Shown here in pieces: positions 1 to 6,443 of a stretch of DNA of 25,040 bases (the stretch's first letter is position 1; every line of letters begins with the position of its first letter). The DNA is from J051 sp040289295 (GTDB lineage Bacteria > Armatimonadota > Fimbriimonadia > Fimbriimonadales > ATM1). Position numbers and translations under genes: made by a program. The stretch is taken from assembly GCA_040289295.1 (NCBI GenBank), contig PSLA01000028.1:1-25040 (forward strand), in the 5' to 3' direction. The notes beneath the pieces are model-generated. The model did not search any database. It worked only from the letters and a program-made list of their open reading frames with translations, and had not been told where the DNA came from.

Positions 1-741
1 GAGAGGACGGCGCAGGCGGTGCACGGCGTCGTGTTCCTAGTCAGACCTCCTCGCGCCTCACGATCGGAGTCCGGCAGCGCCATTCTTTTGCCCGAAAGCG
101 ATGACGGATGGAAGGTGCTTGACCGGAAGGAAGAGGCACCCCGGGTTTATGAACGCATTCCCGTGACCGTTTTCGATGAGTACGGCCAGCCGATACAGGT
201 GATGACGTACCGCGTGCCAGAACAAAAGGCGGAGTCAACGCCTGTCCCCGCGTCCGAGCCGTATGTCGAAGTCGTGAAACAAGGGCTTCGGGCGTACGGC
301 CTCGAGGGCGAGGCGCAACTCGACGCCGCGGCTGCGAGCAAGATCGTTCCGCTCATCACCGACCGGCTGTTCGTCTATGGGACGCTGATGGCGGGCGAGC
401 CACAGGAGTTGCGCATCCAACCGGACGAGGACGTGCTCTCTTGGGTCCCGGCAACCGTCCGAGGGCGGCTGTACGCCTTCGAGGACATACCCTGCTTGCG
501 CCCTGCGAAAGACTCCATTGTCTACGGTGAGTGCATCCGGCACAAGAACCTCGACGCGCTGTTTCTAGACATTGACTTCTATGAAGGCTTCCGCGGCTAC
601 GGCGACCTCGAGCACTCGCTTTACTACCGCGCGCTGACCTTCTGCGAAACCAAAGACGGCAAGCACCTCGCATGGGCGTACTTCGCGCGCACCGTCGAGG
701 GCGCGGTCGAGGTGCCGAGCGGGGACTGGCGCTCGCGCTGA
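1..741 (+). CDS. Two-domain gamma-glutamylcyclotransferase-like protein (5' end outside window)
   Basis: The frame is open from base 1, so the start lies to the left and about 246 C-terminal residues are visible. The first part looks like the end of one gamma-glutamylcyclotransferase (GGCT/AIG2-fold) domain: a GVVF strand, then a WKVLDRKEEAPRVYER segment resembling the LDxxEG...Y.R core, then a YVEVV..G tail. A second domain begins with LFVYGTLMAGEP, the YGTL glycine-loop motif of AIG2-like enzymes, and ends WAYFAR. Such domains release 5-oxoproline from gamma-glutamyl peptides or amines, but the substrate cannot be read here. The acidic residue normally expected within the LDxxEG region is present in domain 1 (KEEAP). 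Domain 2 has a short DIDFYEGF equivalent. The gene is convergent with the cyclophilin gene, with 12 bp between stops, and no hairpin is visible there. Confidence 0.7.
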   Translation, partial: ERTAQAVHGVVFLVRPPRASRSESGSAILLPESDDGWKVLDRKEEAPRVYERIPVTVFDEYGQPIQVMTYRVPEQKAESTPVPASEPYVEVVKQGLRAYGLEGEAQLDAAAASKIVPLITDRLFVYGTLMAGEPQELRIQPDEDVLSWVPATVRGRLYAFEDIPCLRPAKDSIVYGECIRHKNLDALFLDIDFYEGFRGYGDLEHSLYYRALTFCETKDGKHLAWAYFARTVEGAVEVPSGDWRSR

Positions 742-753
742 GATCGCGTGGCG

Positions 754-1284
754 CTACCCCGACAGCACGCGCATCCGGGTGATGCGGTCGCCTCGCCGGA
801 TGCGGTCCACCACGTCCATACCCTGCGTCACCTTGCCAACCACGGCGTAACTCCGCCAGAGGTACAGCCGATCCTGCTTGATGATGAACAGTTGCGAGTC
901 CCCGCCCACTTGAAGCCCGGTGCTCGCCACGCCTACGATACCGCGAACGAAGTCAACGTCGCTCATTTCGAATGGCAGTTGTTTGCCCGAGCCGCCGCCG
1001 AGCACCTCGTCCGAGTCAATCGGTTTGTCTTTGCTGGCGGGCGCTCCCCACTGCGTCACCCAGAACTCGACGCGGTGCACGCGCTGCCGGTCGTAGAAGC
1101 CACTCCTCACGAGCGAGAGGATGTGCTCGACCGTCTTTGGAGAGGTCTTCGGATCGGTGGTGATGCGGAACGCGCCGCGCTTTTCGACCACCACCTCGAC
1201 AACCGGCCCTGACGGATTGTACGGTGGAATCCAGGTGGGAGCACTTCCCTGAACGAGAACGCCGAGCGCCAAAGTGATGAGCAT
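754..1284 (-). CDS. Cyclophilin-type peptidyl-prolyl cis-trans isomerase, probably exported
   Basis: This is a 176-aa cyclophilin-like protein. Diagnostic segments in order are SPKTVEHILSLVRSGFYD, then HRVEFWVTQWGAP (the FHRV..F..QGGDP region with the catalytic arginine), then GIVGVAST, SQLFII and YAVVGKVTQGMDVVDRI, the typical C-terminal strand and helix. The tryptophan/histidine pocket is altered (LWRSYAVVG in place of LDG.Y.VFG). Cyclophilins speed proline isomerisation during folding. The N-terminus MLITLALGVLVQ is hydrophobic and suggests export, although it has no positive n-region. A GTG at 1299 or an ATG at 1383 would lengthen it, and no start has a clear ribosome binding site. It is transcribed divergently from recA with 136 bp between starts. 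Confidence 0.85.
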   Translation of the reverse strand: MLITLALGVLVQGSAPTWIPPYNPSGPVVEVVVEKRGAFRITTDPKTSPKTVEHILSLVRSGFYDRQRVHRVEFWVTQWGAPASKDKPIDSDEVLGGGSGKQLPFEMSDVDFVRGIVGVASTGLQVGGDSQLFIIKQDRLYLWRSYAVVGKVTQGMDVVDRIRRGDRITRMRVLSG

Positions 1285-1345
1285 GATGGTAGGATACACC
1301 CAACCGGCCCGCAGGACAAAGACGACAGGCGGCGAATTAAAGCTC

Positions 1346-1374
1346 TTGACACCGCCAGTCGCATATGGTGGACT
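1346..1374 (+). promoter_or_regulatory. Possible recA promoter
   Basis: A perfect TTGACA (1346-1351) lies 70 bp before the recA start. After a 17-bp spacer the -10 position holds TGGACT, which matches TATAAT at only three of six positions, so the call rests mainly on the -35 box. I found no LexA-type inverted repeat in the 136-bp divergent region, so SOS control is not evident from the sequence. Confidence 0.35.
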
Positions 1375-1420
1375 GTTGTGCACCTATCAGGATTACTTGG
1401 ACACACGGAGAACAACATCA

Positions 1421-2518
1421 ATGGCAAGCAAAAAGAAGACTCAAGGCGTAGTCGAAGAGATCAACGCGATGGAGAAAGAAAAGGCGCTGGAAATGGCCCT
1501 CGGCCATCTGAACAAGTCGTTCGGGCCAGGAGCTATCATGCGGCTTGGAGAGGCTGCCGCGGAGCGCGTCGAAGCGATCCCAACCGGCGCCCTCAGCCTC
1601 GACCTGGCGCTGGGCATCGGCGGCGTTCCACGCGGCCGAATCACCGAGATCTACGGAAACGAAAGCTCCGGAAAGACCACCCTCGCGCTGAGCATCATCG
1701 CCCAGGCGCAGCGGAAGGGCGGAGTCGCCCTCTTCGTTGATGCAGAACATGCCATGGACGTCGAGTACGCACGTGCTCTCGGCGTGGACGTGGACAAGCT
1801 ATACATCTCGCAACCCTCGAGCGGGGAAGAGGCACTAGAAATCATGGATGCAGTCGTCCGCACGGGCGCGGTGGACATCGTCGTGCTCGACTCGGTCGCC
1901 GCGCTCGTTCCCAAGGCGGAAATCGAGGGCGAGATGGGCGACCAGTTCGTGGGCGTTCAGGCGCGGATGATGTCGCAAGCGCTGCGCAAACTCGGCGGTA
2001 ATGTCAGCAAGACGAACACGGCGGCTATCTTCATCAACCAGCTGCGCGAGAAGATCGGCGTGCTGTACGGGAACCCCGAGACCACTCCCGGCGGTCGCTC
2101 GCTGAAGTTTTGGGCTTCCGTGCGCCTCGAAGTTCGCCGCGCTGAGACGCTGAAGGACGGCGCCGAGCCCGTGGGCTCGCGAACGAAGGTCAAGGTGGTG
2201 AAGAACAAGGTCGCACCGCCGTTCAAAGCATGTGAGTTTGACATCATCTTCGGCGAAGGTATCTCTCGCGCTGGCGACGTGCTCGACGTCGCAAGCGGCC
2301 TGGACGTCATCACACGCAGCGGCACGTACTACAACTACGGCGATTTGCGACTCGGCCAAGGACGGGATAACGCCAAGCGCTTCCTGCAAGACAACCCGCA
2401 ACTCCTCGACGAGATTGACTCCCGCGTTCGCGAGCTGCTCGCCGAGCGGCGCGCCGCGAACTTCTCCTCGCCCAGCGCAGTCGCAGCCATTGAGGACGAG
2501 GAGGAATCGTCTGCCTAA
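1421..2518 (+). CDS. recA: Recombinase RecA
   Basis: This is a 365-aa protein colinear with RecA over its whole length. It polymerises on single-stranded DNA, catalyses ATP-dependent strand exchange and stimulates LexA-type autocleavage. Visible motifs are the N-terminal helix with KSFGPGAIMRLG, Walker A GNESSGKT (residues 79-86; the usual proline at position 2 is asparagine), VDAEHAMDVEYA, Walker B-type IVVLDSVAALVPKAEIEGEMGD, the MAW-like loop FINQLREKIGVLYGNPETTPGG, and an acidic C-terminal tail. The L2 region reads GGRSLKFWASVRLEVRR, with W where Y is usual. ATG 1421 is chosen because the family homology begins just after it and a GGAG lies 10 bases upstream; in-frame codons further left are unrelated. 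recX follows immediately. Confidence 0.98.
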   Translation: MASKKKTQGVVEEINAMEKEKALEMALGHLNKSFGPGAIMRLGEAAAERVEAIPTGALSLDLALGIGGVPRGRITEIYGNESSGKTTLALSIIAQAQRKGGVALFVDAEHAMDVEYARALGVDVDKLYISQPSSGEEALEIMDAVVRTGAVDIVVLDSVAALVPKAEIEGEMGDQFVGVQARMMSQALRKLGGNVSKTNTAAIFINQLREKIGVLYGNPETTPGGRSLKFWASVRLEVRRAETLKDGAEPVGSRTKVKVVKNKVAPPFKACEFDIIFGEGISRAGDVLDVASGLDVITRSGTYYNYGDLRLGQGRDNAKRFLQDNPQLLDEIDSRVRELLAERRAANFSSPSAVAAIEDEEESSA

Positions 2519-2966
2519 CACAGACCCGGCCCCCGCCTCTAACGACACACTCGCGGTTGCGCTNNNNNNNNNNAACCGCGACTACTTCGTCGAGGAGCTG
2601 CGGCGCGCGCTCGCCCGGCGCGGCTGCCCGCCAGATGAGGTCGAATACGTCATCGAGGTGTGCCAAAAGCGAAGGTACCTCGACGATGTGAAGCTGGCGC
2701 GCGAAATCGCTCACCGGCTTGACTTCAAAAAGCACTATGGACCGGCGCGCATCGAGGCTGAACTGCGGCAACGCTTTGCCTCTGACAACGCGATCAACCG
2801 CGCCCTGAGGGGACTCAAACCCGAATCGGAGACGGTCGTGTACGCCGTAGCCGACCTGCGACGAAAGGGCGTGCTGACTCCTGCACAAATCGGCCGAAGG
2901 CTCGCAGCCCGTGGCTTTTCGGAGGAGGCGATCCGGACCGCGCTGGATGAGCCCGTCAGAGACTAA
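2511..2966 (+). CDS. recX: RecX-family RecA regulator (interrupted by assembly gap; start unresolved)
   Basis: RecX proteins bind RecA filaments and limit their activity, and the gene usually follows recA, as here. The readable part after the gap has the three-helix RecX repeats: FVEELRRALARRGCPPDEVEYVI, then YLDDVKLAREIAHRL..KKHYGPARIEAELRQR, then a last repeat ending GRRLAARGFSEEAIRTAL. Ten Ns at 2564-2573 fall inside the first repeat, so the frame across the gap is assumed. No ATG, GTG or TTG lies in frame between the recA stop and the gap. The best-placed candidate is CTG at 2511, six bases after AGGAGG (2499-2504), which would overlap the end of recA by 8 bp. The true start could instead lie in the missing sequence. 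Confidence 0.8.
   Translation: MPNTDPAPASNDTLAVAXXXXNRDYFVEELRRALARRGCPPDEVEYVIEVCQKRRYLDDVKLAREIAHRLDFKKHYGPARIEAELRQRFASDNAINRALRGLKPESETVVYAVADLRRKGVLTPAQIGRRLAARGFSEEAIRTALDEPVRD
2564..2573. other. Assembly gap (10 Ns) flanked by an inverted repeat
   Basis: Ten undetermined bases lie inside recX. The flanks are perfect 8-bp inverted repeats, TCGCGGTT (2551-2558) and AACCGCGA (2574-2581), which would form a GC-rich hairpin. Ten Ns may be a placeholder, so the real length and reading frame are unknown. Confidence 0.95.
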
Positions 2967-3006
2967 GACTAGTACATGGAAGGGGATGATGCGGTAGTCT
3001 CTTCCT

Positions 3007-3798
3007 ATGCGCATCCTCTTTTTGGGGGACATCGTCGGCTCCGTCGGTCGCAACGCGGTCGCGGTGGCGCTGCCGACACTTAGAGAGGCTCACGCCCCAG
3101 ACCTCGTTATTGCAAACGGCGAGAACGCTGCCGCCGGCTTTGGCATCACGCCTGGCATCGCTGACGATCTCCTCTCGCTCGGAGTGGACGTCATCACCCT
3201 CGGGAACCATGCGTTCCATCGGTCGGAGATCTCCACCTACCTCGACTCGGGGAAGCCGATTGTTCGGCCGGCGAACTTCCCACCCGGCACGCCTGGGCGC
3301 GGAATGATGCTGGTAGAGAAGGACTCTCTCGCGGTAGCCGTGCTCAACCTGTGCGGGCGTACGTTCATGGACCGGCCGTATGACGATCCGTTTCGATGCG
3401 TCGACGCCCTGCTGGAGGAAGCAGACACCGTCGTGAGGGTCGTGGACTTCCACGCCGAGGCGACCAGCGAGAAGACGGCGATGGGTTGGTACCTCGACGG
3501 GCGCGTCGCGGCGGTACTCGGCACTCACACACACGTCCAGACCGCGGACGCACGCATCCTGCCGGGCGGCACCGCGTTCCTCAGCGACGTGGGCATGTGC
3601 GGCGCGCGCGAATCAGTCATTGGTATGAACACCGACATCATTTTGCGGCGGCTGAAAAGCCTCATGCCGCTGCGCCTGGAAGTCGCTGCAGGGCCGGGCG
3701 TCGTTTGCGGTGTCCTCCTAACGGTGGACGAGCAACTTGGAACAGCGAGCGAGATTCAGCCCTTCTGTTTGGCCGCCGATGCGACGCAGCCCGAATAG
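3007..3798 (+). CDS. ymdB: YmdB-family metallophosphoesterase
   Basis: This is a 263-aa protein of the TIGR00282/YmdB family, dinuclear-metal phosphodiesterases that hydrolyse cyclic nucleotides; the B. subtilis member affects sporulation and biofilm choice. All metal ligands expected from that family are present: D8 (LGDIVG), E39-N40 (NGENAAAGFGIT), N67-H68 (LGNHAFH), H149 (VDFHAEATSEK) and H174/H176 (GTHTHVQTAD). The segment after GNH is AFH, where most members have (T/I)WD. The start is the ATG beginning MRILFLGD, which is the family start. No Shine-Dalgarno is visible, so initiation may be leaderless or weak. It lies 40 bp after recX and is probably co-transcribed. Confidence 0.93.
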   Translation: MRILFLGDIVGSVGRNAVAVALPTLREAHAPDLVIANGENAAAGFGITPGIADDLLSLGVDVITLGNHAFHRSEISTYLDSGKPIVRPANFPPGTPGRGMMLVEKDSLAVAVLNLCGRTFMDRPYDDPFRCVDALLEEADTVVRVVDFHAEATSEKTAMGWYLDGRVAAVLGTHTHVQTADARILPGGTAFLSDVGMCGARESVIGMNTDIILRRLKSLMPLRLEVAAGPGVVCGVLLTVDEQLGTASEIQPFCLAADATQPE

Positions 3799-3911
3799 CG
3801 CCCGAAGTGTGCTGTTTGGCCGACCTGAAGCGTCCTAACGGGTGACCGCGTCCCATCGAGGGCAACGAAGCTCCCGATTAGTACAGAATGCGTAGCGGAA
3901 GGAGCAGGACG

Positions 3912-4829
3912 ATGATAACGGCTTTGGCATTGACGATTTTTGCGGCGGCGCCCGCACAGGTGGACTACAGCGTGTACGCCGGGCAGCCACTTGAGACCGA
4001 GCAGATTGCGCTCCAGGCGTGGGGCAGCGGCTCCGGCGAAGAGAGCACCGACCGCTCGTCCGCCGGGCAGCACTCGATCAAAGTAACCACCAGCGGGTAC
4101 TTCCAGGGTGTTATCCTGACCCTGGGCCGAAAGCCCGACCTGAGGCGCTTCGCTGCAAGTAAAGAAAATCTGCTCGTGTTCTCCGTCTTCCCCCTTGAGG
4201 TCCAAGCGGGTGCCGCGTCCGGCGGCTCCGGAGGGAGCGGCCTCGGCGCGGGCGGCGGTGTTTCTTCTGGCGGAGGTGGCGGCACCTCCGGCGGCGGAAC
4301 GGTATCCACCACGCGCCCGGCAAAGCAAATGGAGAACCTTCGCGTCATTCTCTGGACCACCGACGGAAAGGCTACGGAATTGTTCTTGCCCCTCACCTCG
4401 GCAGGCAAGGCCGCCGGCAGGTGGGTGCGGGTCGGGATTCCCGTTTTCGCGATCCCGGGCTTTGACCGCACGAATATGGTCGTTGACCGGATCGCCGTCA
4501 GCGGTGACGCCCGGACCATCTTTTACCTCGGCGAGGTGCGGGTGGTAACCGACTCGACACCCATCCAGGGCTTTCTCGACCGCACCGAGATGAACCTCGC
4601 CCGCGGGGATGAAGTGTTGCTCACCGCATCCGCGGAAGGCGGCTACTCTGTGCTGGAATACGCGTGGGACTTTGATGCATCTAACGGCGTGCAGGATGAT
4701 GCGAACGGGCCCGCAGTGTATCACAGGTTCCGCATTCCCGGCGAGTACATGGTCACTTGCACTATCCGCGACAAGTACGGCCTAAAGACGCCGTGGACCG
4801 GCACCATCAAGGTAACGGTCAACCCCTAG
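3912..4829 (+). CDS. Exported protein with glycine-rich linker and PKD-like domain
   Basis: This 305-aa protein is not recognised as a named family. The N-terminus (MITALALTIFAAAPAQ) looks like a signal peptide. Residues 17-90 form a beta-rich part with DYSVYAGQPLE. A low-complexity Gly/Ser linker follows (about residues 95-130, sequence positions 4207-4305), then a second beta-rich block. The last 80 residues resemble a PKD/Ig-like domain, with YAWDFDASNG, then VYHRFRIPGEYMVTCTIRDKYG. PKD domains mediate extracellular protein or carbohydrate contacts. ATG 3912 is chosen over ATG 3888 because GGAG (3899-3902) is well placed for it and the signal peptide starts there. The gene ends before a strong terminator. 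Confidence 0.75.
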   Translation: MITALALTIFAAAPAQVDYSVYAGQPLETEQIALQAWGSGSGEESTDRSSAGQHSIKVTTSGYFQGVILTLGRKPDLRRFAASKENLLVFSVFPLEVQAGAASGGSGGSGLGAGGGVSSGGGGGTSGGGTVSTTRPAKQMENLRVILWTTDGKATELFLPLTSAGKAAGRWVRVGIPVFAIPGFDRTNMVVDRIAVSGDARTIFYLGEVRVVTDSTPIQGFLDRTEMNLARGDEVLLTASAEGGYSVLEYAWDFDASNGVQDDANGPAVYHRFRIPGEYMVTCTIRDKYGLKTPWTGTIKVTVNP

Positions 4830-4856
4830 CCCCACAACGTTCGACCACGATTCAAC

Positions 4857-4888
4857 GAAGGCGTCACAAGGGCGCCTTCACTTTTTTG
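4857..4888 (+). terminator. Rho-independent terminator
   Basis: A perfect 7-bp stem GAAGGCG (4857-4863) / CGCCTTC (4873-4879) with a 9-base loop is followed by AC and a run of six Ts (4882-4887). It lies 27 bp after the PKD-protein stop and separates that unit from the sigma-factor promoter. Confidence 0.85.
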
Positions 4889-4917
4889 CTGCGCGTCGAA
4901 AAAACTCTTCGCAACTG

Positions 4918-4947
4918 TTGACAAGCAACGGCGCAATGGTTTACACT
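4918..4947 (+). promoter_or_regulatory. Promoter for the sigma-H-like gene (housekeeping sigma type)
   Basis: TTGACA (4918-4923) and TACACT (4942-4947) are separated by 18 bp, a perfect -35 and a 4/6 -10. They lie about 70 bp before the sigma-factor ATG, and the purine-rich AAGGGGAG just before that ATG serves as ribosome binding site. Confidence 0.65.
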
Positions 4948-5014
4948 CTCGCAAAGGGGTGTTCAGTGCGAAGCGTTTCACTGACAAAATCTGATATGGG
5001 GAAGGGGAGCGCGC

Positions 5015-5638
5015 ATGTCCGCTGTTGTAGCATCAGACTTTGCACACGATTCATTTCACATTGATGAGTACTACTTGACTCTTGCCAAGGAGGGCGACCA
5101 ACGGGCAACGGAGTGGCTCCTGGATCGCTACCGCCCGAAAGTGGAGTCTTGGGCCAAGCGGTACTTCTTTCGTGGCGCCGAGCAGGAAGACGTCATCCAG
5201 GAAGGGATGATCGGGCTCTACAAGGCGATCCGCGACTTCCGCAGGGACCGATCCGCGCACTTTAGCGCCTTCGCAGATCTTTGCATTCACAGGCAGATCG
5301 AATCCGCCGTGAAGACTTTCCGCCGCAAGAAACACGGCCCGCTCAACTCCGCAACGAGCCTCTACACAGCGATCGGCGAGCGAGGTGAGATCATCCTCCT
5401 CGACGTTCTCGTTGACCCGTGGTGCCCAAACCCCGAACGCGAAGCGCTCGCTCGCATCCTCCAGGAAGAGCTGGACGCGCTTGTGCGGAACCTTTCCGAC
5501 CTGGAGCGCCAAGTGCTTGAATACTACATCCTCGCCTGGCCCTACGCCGAAATCGCCAAGGCGCTGGGTCGCTCCACAAAGTGCGTGGACAACGCTATCC
5601 AGCGGATAATGAAGAAGGTTCGCCAACTCGGGGCGTGA
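5015..5638 (+). CDS. sigH: RNA polymerase sigma factor, SigH/Spo0H-like
   Basis: This is a 207-aa sigma-70 family protein lacking regions 1 and most of 3, the size and layout of SigH. Region 2 is clear: WLLDRYRPKVESWAKRYFF, then EDVIQEGMIGLYKAIRDFR (2.1-2.2), then FSAFADLCIHRQIESAVKTF (2.3-2.4), and RKKHGPLNS as in B. subtilis SigH. Region 4 reads LSDLERQVLEYYIL...YAEIAKALGRSTKCVDNAIQR, the -35 helix-turn-helix. It would direct RNA polymerase to alternative promoters. SigH drives stationary-phase and early sporulation genes in Firmicutes, but the regulon here is unknown. It has its own promoter and an AAGGGGAG ribosome binding site, and cdsA starts 5 bp after the stop. Confidence 0.9.
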   Translation: MSAVVASDFAHDSFHIDEYYLTLAKEGDQRATEWLLDRYRPKVESWAKRYFFRGAEQEDVIQEGMIGLYKAIRDFRRDRSAHFSAFADLCIHRQIESAVKTFRRKKHGPLNSATSLYTAIGERGEIILLDVLVDPWCPNPEREALARILQEELDALVRNLSDLERQVLEYYILAWPYAEIAKALGRSTKCVDNAIQRIMKKVRQLGA

Positions 5639-5643
5639 ACGGT

Positions 5644-6438
5644 ATGGCCGCGCGCATCCTTGTGGCGGTGCTGGGAATCCCGCCTCTACTACTCGTTGCC
5701 GCATCCGCCAGCGACCTCCCCCTGCGATTGTTTGCTGGCATGCTTTGCCTCATCTGTTCGGTCGAGGTGCAGCGCCCATATTCCGCACCGCCCTTCGTTG
5801 CCCTGCCACTTGCAGCTGTGACCGGCGTGTTGGTGGCGATTGCGCCCGTTCTCCCAGCTGCGGGCTGGCTCGGGCTGGCGTGGTTCATCGCCTTCCACGG
5901 AACCTACCGCTTCGACACGAATGACGACCCCCGCTTTCGTGGTGTCATCGCGGCGGTGCTCTGGATCGCTTTGCCGCTCCTGTCGCTTCTGCCGCTCCAA
6001 GCGGGGAAGGCCGAAGGCGCAGTTCTCTCCTTTCGCTGGACGCCGCTCGTCGCACTATTCCTCGTGCTGTGGGCATCCGACAGCGCCGCACTGTTCGTGG
6101 GCAAGTCAATCGGCAAACGCCCGCTTGCGCGGCACATCTCACCGAACAAGACAGTCGAAGGCGCGGTCGGAGGGCTGCTAGCGGGCATCGCGGTAGGCGC
6201 CCTCGCTTGGGCGGCTGTGCCCGGTGGCTCGGCGCCGAACGGCGCGCTGTTCGGCGCGGTAGTCGCGGTCGCCGGCATGGTCGGCGACCTCGCCCAGAGC
6301 CGTTGGAAGCGCGTCGCAGGAATCAAAGACAGCGGCGCGATTCTGCCCGGGCATGGAGGAGTTCTGGACCGCTTCGACTCGCTGCTCCTTGCCGCTCCAG
6401 TCGCCCACATCCTATCGGGCTGGCTCCTTCCGCGTTAG
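5644..6438 (+). CDS. cdsA: Phosphatidate cytidylyltransferase
   Basis: This 264-aa integral membrane enzyme makes CDP-diacylglycerol from phosphatidic acid and CTP, the branch point of phospholipid synthesis. The CdsA signature is fully present near the C-terminus (codons from about 6295): S-R-W-K-R, then K-D-S-G, then LPGHGGVLDRFD. The WASDSAALFVGKSIGKRPLARHISPNKTVEG segment upstream matches the family's catalytic loops. Several hydrophobic spans precede it, from IPPLLLVAASA onward. ATG 5644 gives the family-like N-terminus; a GTG at 5635 would overlap the sigH stop. It follows the sigma gene by 5 bp, so the two are likely co-transcribed. Confidence 0.95.
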   Translation: MAARILVAVLGIPPLLLVAASASDLPLRLFAGMLCLICSVEVQRPYSAPPFVALPLAAVTGVLVAIAPVLPAAGWLGLAWFIAFHGTYRFDTNDDPRFRGVIAAVLWIALPLLSLLPLQAGKAEGAVLSFRWTPLVALFLVLWASDSAALFVGKSIGKRPLARHISPNKTVEGAVGGLLAGIAVGALAWAAVPGGSAPNGALFGAVVAVAGMVGDLAQSRWKRVAGIKDSGAILPGHGGVLDRFDSLLLAAPVAHILSGWLLPR

Positions 6439-6443
6439 GCGAG

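Noticed and set aside
1285..1420. LexA/SOS box search upstream of recA
   Set aside because: No CTGTN8ACAG or GAACN4GTTC-type repeat was seen. CATATG at 1362-1367 is a short palindrome only.
1835..2548. Long minus-strand open frame opposite recA
   Set aside because: It is antisense to recA with low-complexity Arg/Val/His-rich composition and no recognisable motif.
4207..4305. Glycine-rich coding stretch as a possible tandem DNA repeat or CRISPR-like array
   Set aside because: The GGC/GGT/TCC codons are irregular, with no constant repeat unit or spacers. It is a protein linker.
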